Below, piece after piece: positions 32,417-44,879 of a stretch of DNA of 64,000 nucleotides. How positions within the stretch are numbered: the stretch's first letter is position 1; the number at the start of each line of letters is the position of its first letter. A program made the translations under genes and the position numbers. The notes under the pieces are model-generated. The model was not told where the DNA came from, did not search any database, and worked only from the letters and a program-made list of their open reading frames with translations. The DNA comes from Vigna angularis (lineage: Eukaryota > Streptophyta > Magnoliopsida > Fabales > Fabaceae): positions 10,912,001 through 10,976,000 of the forward strand of contig NC_068974.1 of assembly GCF_016808095.1 (NCBI RefSeq). Reading direction: 5' to 3'.

Positions 32417-35400
32417 ATGTCTAGAAGGCATTCTCCTAGGATTAGTGATAGTGAAAAAGAACATTTTTCTCTTCAAACTTTAGTTAATGAATTCAAGGAA
32501 ATAAGAAGAGAAATGAATGAAGAGAAAGTCAATAGAGAGCTTCAAAATGTTGTTATTCAAGATGAGTTGAGAATGATAAGGAAAAGTAAGTCTAGGAGAA
32601 GTCAGAGTGACAACTCTCAAGAGGGAGGGATGACCATGAGTCTGGGTGATTATTACCCTCATCAGCCTTCTACTTCTAGAAGGCATAGGAGAAATTCTCA
32701 TGCACCCCCACCCCCTAAAGAAGTCAATGTTGTGTAGCCTCACTTCCATGGGAAGGACAATGTAGAGGCTTATCTTGATTGGGAGATGAAGGTGGAACAA
32801 TTATTTGAATGCCACCAAGTGAGTGAAGAGAGGAAGGTCTCTCTAGCTACCCTAAGTTTTCAAGGGTATGCAATGTACTGGTGGACTGCTTTGGTCAAAG
32901 AGAGGCTTAGACATCAAGCCCCTCCCATCCACTATTGGAATGATCTCAAGTCTGCCCTTAGGAGGAGACACATTCCCTCCTACTACAATAGAGAACTCAT
33001 GGATAAACTCCAAAGGTTACAACAAAGGTCTATGACCGTTGAGGAATATAGACAAAAGATGGAGTTGTATATGATGAGGGCAAGCATAGTGGAGGGTCCA
33101 GAAATTACTTTAGCTAGATTTTTAAGTGGGCTCAATTTTGACATAAGAGATAGGGTTGAACTTCTACCTTATAGAGATTTGAATGATCTTGTTCAAATGT
33201 GTATAAAGGTAGAACAACAAAACTTGAGAAAATCTTCTTCTAAAAGAATTCAAGTTCAACCTACTTTTGAAAAGAAAATTTTTAAAGAAAAAGAGCCATT
33301 TAAACCTCTAGCCAAAATAGAAGAGAGACCCAAGAAAGAAACACCCTCACACACCAGAACCAGTGAAATCAAATGCTTCAAATGTCTAGGAAGGGGTCAT
33401 GTAGCTACTCAATGTCCTATAAAAAGAAACATTATTTTGAAAGGCAAGGACATTTATAGTAGTGAAAGTGACACCCCAACTAGTACAAGTGAGAGTGAGG
33501 AAGAAGAGAGGGAAGAGGAAATATATGCTGATGATGGGCAACTGCTCATGGTGAGAAGGATACTTAGCAACCAACCAAGTCTTGAACACATATCACAAAG
33601 AGAGAACATCTTTCACACAAGATGTAAAATTCAAGAAAATCATTGTTCTCTCATTGTTGATAGTGGATCTTGTTGCAATTGTTGTAGCACAAGGTTGGTT
33701 GAGAAGTTGAAGTTTGATATTATACCTCATCCAAAACCTTATAAACTTCATTGGCTAAATGAAGATGGGGATATAATAGTCAAGAATCAAGTGAAGTTGG
33801 CATTTTCCATTGGGAATTTCAAAGATGAAGTTTTGTGTGATATAGTTCCCATGGAAGCATGTCATGTGTTATTGGGGAGACCATGGCAATTTGATCATCA
33901 AACTATCCATCATGGTCTAACCAATACCATCACTATCCATCAAAAGGACAAGAAGTTTGTGCTTCATCCTTTGACTCCTACCCAAGTGGCTAAGGATCAA
34001 GCACAAATGAAGTCTTTAAGAAAGCAAGAACATGATCAAAAGAAAAAGTCAAAAAGAAAAGAGGGTATAGCAACAAGTGTGCCACCTAAGGTCACTCAAC
34101 ATGAAGTCCTTTTAAACAAAAAGACTTTAATCAATACACTTCAAGTTGAGCAACCTTCATATCTTCTTCTTTGTCAAGGGACACTTACATGCACATCTAG
34201 TGATTCAAAGACTTCAACTCCTTCTCCTTCCATTCAAAAACTTTTGAAAGAATTTGATGATCTATTCCCACAAGAAATTCCAAAAGGGCTTCCACCCATA
34301 AGAGGAATTGAACATCAAATTGACTTCATTCCAGGGGCAGTTCTTCCTAATAGGCCAGCCTATAGGACAAACCCCCAAGAAACTAAGGAGATTGAGACAC
34401 AAGTCCAAGAGTTGCTAGATAAAGGCTTAGTTCAAAAGAGTCTAAGTCCATGTGCTGTACCAGTGTTGCTTGTCCCAAAAAAAGATGGGAAGTGGCGCAT
34501 GTGTTGTGATTGTAGAGCTATCAACAACATCACAATCAAGTATAGACATCCCATTCCTAGGCTTGATGATATGTTGGATGAATTGCATGGAGCACAAATA
34601 TTTTCAAAGGTAGATTTAAAAAGTGGCTATCACCAAATAAGAATTAAAGAAGGTGATGAATGGAAAACTGCCTTTAAGACCAAGTTTGGATTATATGAAT
34701 GGCTAGTTATGCCTTTTGGTCTTACAAATGCTCCAAGCACATTCATGAGACTTATGAATCATGTCCTTAGGGATTGCATTGGGAAGTTTGTAGTTGTTTA
34801 CTTTGATGACATCTTGGTATATAGTCAAAATTTGCAAACTCATGAAAATCATTTGAGAGTTGTTTTAACACTTCTTAGAACACACAAATTGTTTGCAAAC
34901 TTTGACAAGTGTACCTTTTGTGTTGATAGTGTCATATTTCTTGGATTTGTGGTCACCAAAAATGGGGTTCATGTGGACCCAGAAAAAATAAAGGCTATCC
35001 AAGATTGGCCTCCTCTAAAGAATGTAGGAGAAGTAAGGAGCTTCCATGGGTTGGCAAGCTTTTACAGAAGATTTGTTCCTAACTTCTCTAGTCTTGCTTC
35101 ACCCCTCAATGAGTTGGTGAAAAAAGATGTTACATTCCATTGGGGGGATAAACAACAAAAAGCTTTTGAGCTACTCAAAGAGAAGCTCACACAAGCACCC
35201 ATTCTAGCTTTGCCAAATTTTTCCAAAACTTTTGAGCTAGAATGTGATGCTTCAGGATTTGGCATAGGTGCAGTATTATTACAAGAAGGACACCCAATTG
35301 CATACTTTAGTGAAAAACTTCATGGTGCCTCTTGTAATTACCCCACCTATGACAAAGAACTATATGCACTTGTGAGGGCTCTTCAAACTTGGGAACATTA

Positions 35401-37045
35401 CCTTGTTGCCAAGGAGTTTATCATTCATAGTGATCATGAATCACTTAAGTATTTGAAGAGCCAACACAAGTTACAAAAGAGGCATGCTAAGTGGTTGGAA
35501 TTCATTGAAAAATTCAATTATGTTATTAAATACAAGAAAGGAAAATCCAATGTGGTGGCTGATGCTTTGTCAAGAAAAATTAATCTATTAGCCACATTGG
35601 GAGCTCAAATTCTTGGATTTAATAACATTCTTGAATTATATTCACAAGATCTTGATTTTTCTCATATCTATGAGGAATGTCTCAATAAGCCTCAAGGAGG
35701 ATTCTATGTGAAAGAGGGGTATCTTTTTAAAGAAGGAAAAATTTGCATTCCCCAAGGTTCACATAGAAAACTCCTTGTTAAAGAGACACATGAGGGAGGA
35801 TTAATGGGGCATTTTGGGGTAGAAAAGACCCTTGGCATGTTGAAAGAAAAATTCTTTTGGCCTCACATGAGAAGGAATGTTCAAAGGCATTGCTTTAAGT
35901 GTATAACTTGTTTAGAAGCTAAATCTAAATCAATGCCTCATGGACTGTATACTCCTTTGAATGTTGCTTCCACCCCTTGGGAAGAGATAAGTATGGATTT
36001 TGTGTTAGGTCTTCCTAAAACTTCTAGGGGTTTTGATTCTATCTTTGTGGTGGTAGATAGATTTAGCAAAATGGCTCATTTTATACCTTGCCACAAAGTA
36101 GATGATGCAAGCAACATTGCACAGTTATTCTTTAGAGATGTGGTTAAACTTCATGGGTTACCTAAGGTAATAGTTTCGGATAGAGATACAAAATTTCTTA
36201 GTCACTTTTGGCGGACCTTATGGTCTAGATTAGGGACTAAGTTATCTTTTTCTACTACTTGCCATCCTCAAACAGATGGTCAAACTGAAGTAGTCAATAG
36301 ATCTCTTTCCACTTTACTAAGGGTAGTTCTTAAAGGAAATCACAAATCTTGGGATGAGTACCTACCTCATGTTGAGTTTGCCTACAATAGAGTAGTTCAT
36401 GGAACTACTAAATTGTCTCCTTTTGAAGTTGTTTATGGTTTTAATCCTTTGACACCCATGGATTTAATACCCCTTCCAAATTCTATTGATTTTGTTCATC
36501 AAGATGGGGTATCTAAATCTAAATTTATCAAAGATTTACATCAAAGGGTTAAAATTCAAATTCAACAACAAAATGAGAAATATGCCAAGAAACATAATAA
36601 GGGCAAGAAAGAGTTAATCTTCAATGAAGGAGATTTAGTTTGGATTCATCTTAGAAAGGAAAGATTTCCTCAACTAAGAAAATCCAAACTCCATCCTAGA
36701 GGAGATGGACCCTTTAGAGTGATCAGGAGGATTAATAACAATGCATATCAACTTGATCTTCCTCCTGAATATGGTGTTCATGCTACCTTCAATATATCTG
36801 ATCTTAAACCTTTTGCAGGATTTGATAGTGAAGATGAAGATCTTTTGGATTTGAGGGCAAATCCTTCTCAAGAGGGAGGGGATGATACAAAAAGGTCTAA
36901 CACCATAGGACCCATCACAAGAGGAATGGCCAAAAAGCTCCAAGATGAATATTCTCCTCAAGGTCAAGTATTATTTGCTATCTTTGGATGGAAAATTGGA
37001 GAACAAGAAGATATGCCAAATCTGCCAAAACATGGAGAAGGGTAA
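32417..37045 (+). CDS. gag-pol: Chromovirus gag-pol polyprotein with one in-frame TAG
   Basis: A single reading frame of 1542 sense codons plus one internal TAG at 32735-32737, between a basic N-terminal segment and the conserved '[16 protein letters not shown]' Gag block. Counting residues from the Met at 32786: Gag domain in the first ~150 aa ([10 protein letters not shown]); zinc knuckle [14 protein letters not shown] near 197; aspartic protease [10 protein letters not shown] near 290; reverse transcriptase with YFDD near 672; RNase [14 protein letters not shown] near 815; integrase HHCC zinc finger HEGG...HCFKCITC near 1000-1045; integrase DDE as D in SMDFVLG, D in VSDRDTKF and E in QTEVVNRS near 1070, 1131 and 1168; GPY/F-type module [20 protein letters not shown] near 1307. 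The last ~54 codons lie in the 3' LTR. The TAG could be a nonsense mutation or a readthrough site; the rest of the frame is undamaged. Confidence 0.9.
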
Positions 37046-37581
37046 AAAGGACATTTCTATACAAGAAGGGGTGTACTTATCCTTCTATGGGGGCTGCATT
37101 AGTAATTGTTTTTCTTCACATAAAACTCAATTTTCACGTGTTTTAGAAGCTAAACATGTAGCACATGGGTCCAGATCTGCAACGTGAAAATTGCTTGCTT
37201 AAAGCCTTGAGATTAATCTATAAAATCTCATAGGAAAAACTTGTAAATCACTTTTGGATTGTAGTAAAGAATTTCTGCTGAAATGTCTAGCAAATTCCTT
37301 CTCCAAGAGTCACTTCTTAGCTTGATCTCCATTGCAACTTCTTCCACTCTAGGAAGCCTTCTGAGTTGTTAATCATCTCTCCAAGCTAGCCTCCATATCC
37401 ATTCACCATAAGCACCAACAATCCGCTGTCACACCTCCAAAGATCCCATCCAGAAATTTCCAGTCTGCACAACAACCTGCAGCTGCTACCGCCACTGCTA
37501 CCTTGGTTTCAGCTGTCTTCCAAGTCTCCCTGCATCTCCAATCTCACGGCTCTGCTTCTCTACATCTCCTAGGATGTATCA
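36883..37581 (+). repeat. Chromovirus 3' LTR
   Basis: Same length as the 5' LTR with about five transitions. It overlaps the end of gag-pol (stop at 37043-37045). Confidence 0.92.
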
Positions 37582-37586
37582 GAAAT

Positions 37587-38859
37587 ACTATCCAAAAGTC
37601 ACTGAATCTGGTCAGAATAGGATAGAAGGGTTTGGAGAATGGCATAATTGGACTAAAAGAAGCATATTATGGGAACTTCCCTATTGGAAAGACAACTTGC
37701 TAAGACACAACCTCGATGTCATGCACACAGAAAAAAATTTCTTTGACAATGTCTTCAACACAGTTATGAATGTTATAGGTAAGACAAAAAATAATGAGAA
37801 AGCAAGAAAAGATTTAACTTTGTATTGTGGATGAAAAGACTTAGAGTTGAAGGCGCAAGGTAACGGCCGATTATTTAAACCAAAAGCAAATTACACCATG
37901 TCAAAAGACGAGGCAAGAATAGTGTGTGGATGGATCAAGGCGCTTAGAATGCCAGATGGATATGCTTCTAACTTGTCCAGATGTGCCAATGTTCAGAACG
38001 ATACTATTCAAGGGTTGAAGAGTCATGATTATCATGTATTCATGGAGACTTTCATCCCTCTTGCGTTCAGTTGTTTGCCAATGCATGTGTTAAATCCACT
38101 GATAGAAATCAATAACTTCTGTAAAGATTTGTGTTGCACGACACTAAAGGAGAATTCCCTTAAAAAGATGGATGAAAATATCCTAATTGTTCTCTGCAAA
38201 TTAGAAAGAATATTCTCTCCTGCATTCTTTGATTCAATGGAGCATATTCCAATTCATCTTGCATATGAAGCTTAGCTTGAGGGTCCTGTGCAATACAGGT
38301 GGATGTATCCATTTGAAGGTTTATGGGAGCATCCAAACGTTCAGTTAAAAATAAAGCTAGAGTAGAAGGCTCAATTTGTGCAACTTACTTGCATAAAGAG
38401 ACAATGTATTTTTGTTCACATTATTTCAAAAACTTCATGTTGTCCCCCACTCATGTCAGAAATGAAATGCAATGGCAAGTTGAACCACGTGAAGGTGCAT
38501 TATCAGTTTTCCGACAATCAGTCTCTCACATAGGGAAAGAATTCACTCATTGGTTAACTGATGCTGAATTCAACTCTGCTCATGTCCATGTCTTAATCAA
38601 TTGCAGTGAAGTAAAGTCGTACCTTGAGTATGTCATCATCCATCTCTTATCTTTCCAACGAGACAATTGTTATACACTAATGAATTTCATTTGTACCAGC
38701 TCATTTGTTGTGGTTGAGCAATTCGCAGAAGGAAATACTTCTGCTAGAATAAACTCAGAGTTTCCCCATTGGTTTAGAAATCAGGTCCGTACTTTTTCCT
38801 ACATTTAGAGCAAGGTTAATTTGACTCTTGCTTTTATAATTTTGTTAATATCTTTGTAG
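37587..38859 (+). pseudogene. CACTA TNP2 transposase C-terminal part with DUF4218
   Basis: Continuation of the outer element's transposase after the chromovirus. It reads EWHNWTKRSILWELPYWKDN and LLRHNLDVMHTEKNFFDNVF, the very conserved end of Transposase_21. A nonsense codon follows (LTLYCG-stop-KDLEL, where the family has an Arg or similar). DUF4218 then reads GYASNLSRCANVQNDTIQGL, KSHDYHVFMETFIPLAFSCL and PVQYRWMYPFEGLWEH with one more stop (EA-stop-LEGPVQ). The reading frame shifts again near 38320. An intron ending in ctttgtag at 38859 precedes the DUF4216 region. Dead. Confidence 0.8.
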
Positions 38860-39102
38860 GTTTTTGATCAGGCATTAACTCCCACGGTTCAAGAGTTAAG
38901 ACATCTCTCGAATTGGCCAATAAGATGTGTCAAAGAATGGCACACTTACTTCACCATTGGTTACAAATTCCATACACATGAATGGTCTAAAGGAAAGAAA
39001 ACATCAAATTGTGGTGTGTATGTCAAGGCCCTAACAGAGGGCTGTTTTGATGATTTCTACGACATCATTCATAAAATATATGAGCTAGAGTACAACAACA
39101 TT
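38860..39102 (+). pseudogene. DUF4216 protein of the outer CACTA, first part
   Basis: After the acceptor at 38859 the text reads VFDQALTPTVQELRHLSNWP, then GYKFHTHEWSKGKKTSNCGV and YVKALTEG, matching the first half of the DUF4216 domain carried by CACTA elements ('GY.FHT......T.N.GV.V'). It ends at LEYNNI, where the inner CACTA is inserted (TSD att), and continues at 45943. Function of DUF4216 is unknown. Confidence 0.75.
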
Positions 39103-39129
39103 CACTACAAGAAAAAATCGTATTACATA

Positions 39130-39490
39130 CAGTAAAAATCCGTATATAAGACCCAAAATCCGTATATAATACATGTTTATATACGGATTATATACGGACA
39201 AAAATCCGTATATAATACTGTCGTAGCTAGATTTATATACGGATAAATCCGTATATAACTTATATACGGAAATTATATACGGATTTATCCGTATATAGAT
39301 TATATACGGATAAATCCGTATATAACTTATATACAGAAATTATATACGGATATTTCTGTATATAAATTATATACGGATTTATTCGTATATAACTTATATA
39401 CGGATAAATCCGTATATAATTTCCGTATATAAATTATATACGGATAAATCCGTATATAACTTATATACGGAAATATCCGTATATAATGGT
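39130..39490. repeat. Subterminal inverted-repeat array of the inner CACTA
   Basis: More than fifteen copies of the half-site TATACGG or CCGTATA alternate in direct and inverted orientation (for example TTATATACGGAT followed by ATCCGTATATAA), forming nested palindromes. A sparser version is at 45690-45930. Such arrays are the expected transposase-accessory protein binding regions. Confidence 0.9.
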
Positions 39491-41098
39491 TTCAGAAGAG
39501 CTAAATAAATACCCTGTTTATAGCAGTTTCCCATGCACAATATACAAGCAGACCTTACAGTATATACACTATAATACAACTTATCCCTAATGCATATTCA
39601 CCAAATTGCTTTTAGGAGTTTTATATATCTGACTAGAGATAAATACAACCATGAAATTGCTTTTACAACTAATGCAATACATAAATCAATCATAAATTAC
39701 TTAAAAATACAACATAATAAACATACACAATTGAATATTTTTTTAGTTTGAATAATATCAAGCTGTGTACAAACATGGATGAAGTTAAGTATGAACATCT
39801 AAATAAATTAACAATCACGTGTATCTTAGTTGATTTTCATATTGTAAATCAATATACAATTAAACTGCTAAAGGTAACATTTTTAAAAGTTAATTAACTT
39901 TGATTTTCATATTGTAAATCAATATACAATTAAACTTCTAAAGGTAACATTTCTAAATGCTAATTAACTTCCTTCGTAGCCTGAAATGGAAGATTAGAAT
40001 AAATCTCCTTCCTAAAGGAAAATTTCATCCCTTTACCTTCATCTTTATTCAAAATCCAATTTCATCATTAAGTGGGATTTTGTGTTGCTAAATCAGCAGT
40101 TCCTTCGCTTTGCTAATATCTGGCTTCCTCATATGTAAATCATCAACTGTGTTTGACTTGTATTCTATTGTAATATTGGAATCAATTGTTTCCTTAATAA
40201 CCTACATGTTTAAATTCATGCATTAAATTAAAAGTCTTTCAAAATTTACATATAAACAATACATGATCAATCTCAAAAGATTTCATGTAACACATTGCCA
40301 GGAACCAATAGTTTAGATTTATGGTTTGTTTTAGTACGTACACTTGCACACAAACAAAAGAATTTATTTGAATCTATTTTGTGTTATAGTAATAAGTCTC
40401 AAATAGTAGCAAAGCAACTGATCCAAAAACACCATGATAGTAAATAGTGGGATGGTCATTATAAATACAAGATAAATAACTTAAAATCTATATATCACAA
40501 ACCAATAAATGTTTAAGCACAACGAACCATCCAAAATTAAAGATAAATCCATAATTTATAATCAAGACTAATGCTATTATTCCATCAAATATGTTTTGGT
40601 AGATTTTTTATGGGCTGGTAAATAACCTTAGAAGAAATCCAACTCTACATGCATTGGAAAATGGCCATGAGGGGAAGATATTCTGGTAAGAAAAGACTAA
40701 CCTGTCTTCCTGACTTTTACTTATTAGCTCTTGCATTTTCTCCACCACATGTACAAAGCAAGCCCGTACTTCAACTTCCTATTTAGTCCCTGGACCTATT
40801 TCTCCTCAATCAATACCATCTTTGCACCAAGACCAAGCTTTCCACGTGTCTATTTCAACCCATGCAGGGAATGCAAATCCTTTAATGCAAGCACCTAACA
40901 TTGAACAAAAACTCATGTTCTAGACAATGTAAGTGAAAAAAAAACAAAGCTATATATTCCACTGATTATCAATATAAAGAGTAATAAGTTATCAAACAAT
41001 TATTTCTTCTTACTAATAATGCTAGAAAGTGAAAAATTATTACATCTGTAGCTCAAGAAAAAGACATTTTAATTATCAAGGTTTGAATGACTCATTGT
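39491..41098. other. Inner CACTA interior, no supported gene
   Basis: AT-rich. A ~60-base sequence (ttgattttcatattgtaaatcaatatacaatt...) occurs twice near 39830 and 39900, a tandem duplication of about 70 bases. A minus-strand exon-like piece at ~40700-40900 (VEKMQELISKSQEDR) is unrecognised and interrupted by stops. Confidence 0.4.
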
Positions 41099-41166
41099 AC
41101 AAGATTTTTGTGTCGCACTCGACCAATAGCTTCTACTTCTACTTTAAATTATTTCTCAGCTTGGCC
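41099..41166 (-). pseudogene. Receptor-like serine/threonine kinase exon fragment
   Basis: After a TTTTTTTTCAG acceptor the minus strand reads GQAEK, a stop, [17 protein letters not shown]. This is the alpha-C-helix to beta-4 region of plant receptor-like cytoplasmic kinases ('[31 protein letters not shown]'). The family Glu after GQAEK is a TAA. Similarity stops abruptly after NLV, well before the family exon would end. 23 residues are not a gene; this is a captured or decayed exon inside the inner CACTA. The exact match over 22 positions makes the family call firm. Confidence 0.8.
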
Positions 41167-41710
41167 CTGAAAAAAAAGTTAAACATGAATTACTTGTTTT
41201 AAGATAAACACTAGCCTACAACAAAAAGAGAGTATCATTGGCGAGGATATATAGGTTGGTTGCCACCAGGACAATCATTGAAGAGAATAACGAAGATCAT
41301 GTCTAAGTCATTTCAATTATAATAGAGACAATTGAATATTTACAAGTAGTATTTTCCAGCAAAATTTTACTAAACTTGTTTGCTAGTAAAGAATTATATC
41401 TTGTCACATCATAAGAGAAAATAAATTTTCAAATTAAGTATTTATAAGTCACAATTTTATAATATAGTAATGCGTGATATAATAACAAAAATAGCAAAAA
41501 TTTATAAAGTAGTTAAAATTATTAACATCAGAATCAAATTAGTATTAATCGGAGGAGCAAATTGCCATTTTAATATTCATTAAAATAAAAATTGCAAGAT
41601 TTTATTAACACCAAAACCCCATTCGTGTATCCTTCTATTAGACCAAAAATAAATACAATAAGAAATACCATGTCCAATTATAACAGATATACAATCATAC
41701 TAACCTTGTT

Positions 41711-42129
41711 TCACTTTGAGGCACTACTGTGATTGACAAGGGTAACATAATAAACCGCCCTCGTTGCTGCTATCGCATAATCCCCTCTCTTAACAATCTT
41801 ACCATCCAAATTATTCCTGGGACAGTAGTCAAACAGTTGACAAAGAATAAAAAATGGTCCAAATAGTTAGATGGCCTCAAAAAGAAAGAACGTTCTGAAT
41901 TCTTGCATCTATTACTGTTAGAGATAAAAAAGAAAAAAATAATTTTAGACATATTCAGTGGGCCTGGCCAACACATCTTATTGAATGGAAAATCAAATCC
42001 ACTGAAAACAACTCTTATATTTTAAAAGTTAAGATCCAAACATTATACCTTGCCTCATTTAGCACTGCTAACACTCGCTTCTGAAGTGTCAGTACTTCAC
42101 CAGGTTCCTTTTTACTATAGCCTCCACAC
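41711..42129 (-). pseudogene. Two-exon coding candidate inside the inner CACTA, unrecognised
   Basis: Exon 42049-42129 (minus) follows a tttag acceptor and ends at a GT donor; it reads CGGYSKKEPGEVLTLQKRVL and then AVLNEA. Exon 41711-41816 follows gtcccag; the split Arg codon is completed in frame and the text continues NNLDGKIVKRGDYAIAATRA, then VYYVTLVNHSSASK and a stop. Correct splice signals and an uninterrupted frame across the junction suggest real protein-coding ancestry. I do not recognise the family. It could be a C-terminal end of a captured host gene or a CACTA-encoded accessory protein. Confidence 0.4.
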
Positions 42130-42477
42130 CTAAACATTGTCATAGTTCAGACTTATATGTGGTTGAATGCTAAAATGAACAACATAATACGCTTCCATAT
42201 ATAAATTCAGTATTCTTGCCTCAATTTCAAATCATTAATCATTCAATCCCCCAATACAGGACAGGGTAAGAAATTCTATATCAGACATTGTCAAAATAAT
42301 AATTACTAGAAATACAAAAACTTCTACGACAGGTCAAATAAATTATATTTTACCAGGTTGATGATAAGAGACTTAAGAGACTACATACAGTTGCACCTCA
42401 TCAACTTAAGAGACTACATACAGTAGTGAAGCAGAGTTGTTTCTGTCAGATCAAGTAGAGGCTTTATTACATCTAGT

Positions 42478-42483
42478 TATATA

Positions 42484-42514
<31 letters not shown>
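42478..42514. repeat. (AT)n microsatellite, interrupted
   Basis: Alternating AT units with one GT interruption. Confidence 0.9.
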
Positions 42515-43895
42515 GGAAAAAAAAAGTAGTAGCTATTTTCCACAGGTTCCACACTAATCCCAGAGTCAATAAAAATGCCATGAACAAACCAATGGCTTTC
42601 CCTTTTATAGAGTATACATGCCATCTAGGGATAGTCTTTTTATACATGTAAATTATCACCATCAGGCAACAACCAAATTATTTATACATGTAAATTATCA
42701 CCATTGATAATGTGATGAAATGAGCATAGTGCGCACTACATGCCAAGACAATGAATCTAATGTAAATAGACAAGCACTGAGTAGTTTTGTATTTAACTCA
42801 TGAGACAAGTTTGGCACTATATTTGTAGACTAATGAGTAATGACTATGAAATAAGAATTTTGAAGCTAACCAATTCCATTGAAAACTATAGAATATGTTA
42901 CACAGAAAAAAAACTTTGTGCCTTCTGTGTAGCTTGGTTTGAAACGTGGAAACAATTGTTGAAATTTAAGGATTACATCTTTTTTGGGACAATAGTTTTG
43001 CTTCAAATATCAAGTGGCCAAAAATACTCCAGTAGAATGAAAAATGAACTACACAATATCGATTTTAATTGACACAACCAAAACACAAGATGATGGGGCC
43101 ATTCAATACAAGAAAAAGAAAACAGATCAAGAAAGAAAAGCTATAAAATAAAAGAACATGCAGCTAAAATGAAAAGAAAAATAGAAACATGACGATTGAA
43201 ATGGTGATTCAATAGCAGTTTTAAAGATACAATCCAACACAACATTAGCATTAGTGATTAGAAGAAAGGAGCCATACACATACTGTTGTAAAAGATAATA
43301 TCCTCTAAAATATAAAAACATTTTTTATTAACGTATATATCTTAGAAACCTTTACTTTATATCTTAGAAATGAAAACTGTCAAATTCTTTGTAACATATA
43401 GATGGCAAGAGATAGAACTATCATAATGGCTTTCTCCAAGCCAACAGTAGCTATCTTCTCCGTGAGATCTAATGCTCCACTGATAATTGTTGCCTCTTAA
43501 TGAAAGCAACTTTCTTGATCTAAAAAACTACATACAGGAAAAGAATAAAATAAAAGTACAAACACCTTCACTTCATCAATGCAAAGATAGGCCTTTCATT
43601 TCTCAATAATACATGCTTCGACTTTTATTATTCTATTTATCTAAATTCTCATCAGATACACCACCTTTAAAACTCATGTTTCATACTTTCCTAAGATTCA
43701 TAATTTTTTATAATTAAAACTGTAATTATTTTAAACTGTAATTATACATTGATTATTTTGAAGCGAAAAGAATACAGTTTACTTCTTCAACTTTGTTGGC
43801 AAGTGAAATTTTAGAACATGTTAATAATCATTAGCAATGCCAAATTACTAGCAAACCTTATCCCAATGGTGGGTTGGACACGGATCTATTAATTC

Positions 43896-44050
<155 letters not shown>

Positions 44051-44879
44051 TCTATTAAGCTTTAATATATATTATGTGCAACTGAACTCTAAAGATGGTC
44101 ATCGTAAAAATATTAGGCACGGTTTGGCATAAAATTCTTATAAATAAGATAGAATTCAATTCTATCTAAGAATGTGGTTAAACTATGGAGCCTGACATTA
44201 TAATAGATTGTAAGGGTCAAACACAGCATTAGCTAAGCCATGGCCTTAATATATGGAAGCTATAAACTCCTATGGCAAAAGAATGTATAAACCAAATCAC
44301 GGAATACATCAATCCAAATAATACTTTTCTTTGATTAGACATGTATTCGAAAACATGCTCTTTAATATCAAATCTTAGTAATACTTTAATGAATATTTAA
44401 AGTGAACACCATAATGAACAACTATTTTAAAGTATAATGGATTAATCTACTCCTATATCGAATAGTAAAACAGAGTGAATCACAATGCAAATGGCTTCAG
44501 ATTTAGACTATGATACACAGAGTGAACCACAAAAATTTGATACTTTCTAGGAAACATTGAGGTATAAAATAAAAGCTGAGATTGAAGAAAGAAACAAACA
44601 GATTGCAACTTTGAAAAGTAAGCTCATGAGGCGAAACATGAGGACCAGATATTAAAGAGCAAAAGAAAATGTACCTTGATTATCTCTACTAATTGATCAA
44701 CCCCACTTTCATGAAACGAGAGGACGCACCCTACGCGTCATTGCCAAGCGTGCAACAGGAGCCGAACTAAAATAAAAGAGGGAAATTTTTTTAAAAGAAA
44801 TCAAAATGAAAAACCATTAAATCTCGCAACGGTTTGAAATGAAACAAGAACACAAGAATACTGCTCACTTTCTATGTTG

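Larger units (their letters stand above)
30012..37581 (+). mobile_element. Ty3/Gypsy chromovirus-type LTR retrotransposon, 7570 bp, TSD gaaat
   Basis: Two 699-base LTRs bound it, with gaaat at 30007-30011 and 37582-37586. It has an initiator tRNA-Met primer-binding site, a 1.7-kb non-coding leader, one gag-pol frame and a polypurine tract (AAGAGGGAGGGGA at 36870-36882) against the 3' LTR. The LTRs differ at about five positions out of 699, all transitions, so the insertion is young. The gag-pol frame runs ~160 bases into the 3' LTR, a layout I associate with CRM/Reina-type chromoviruses; the clade call is tentative because no chromodomain is evident. It lies inside the outer TNP2 gene. Confidence 0.92.
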
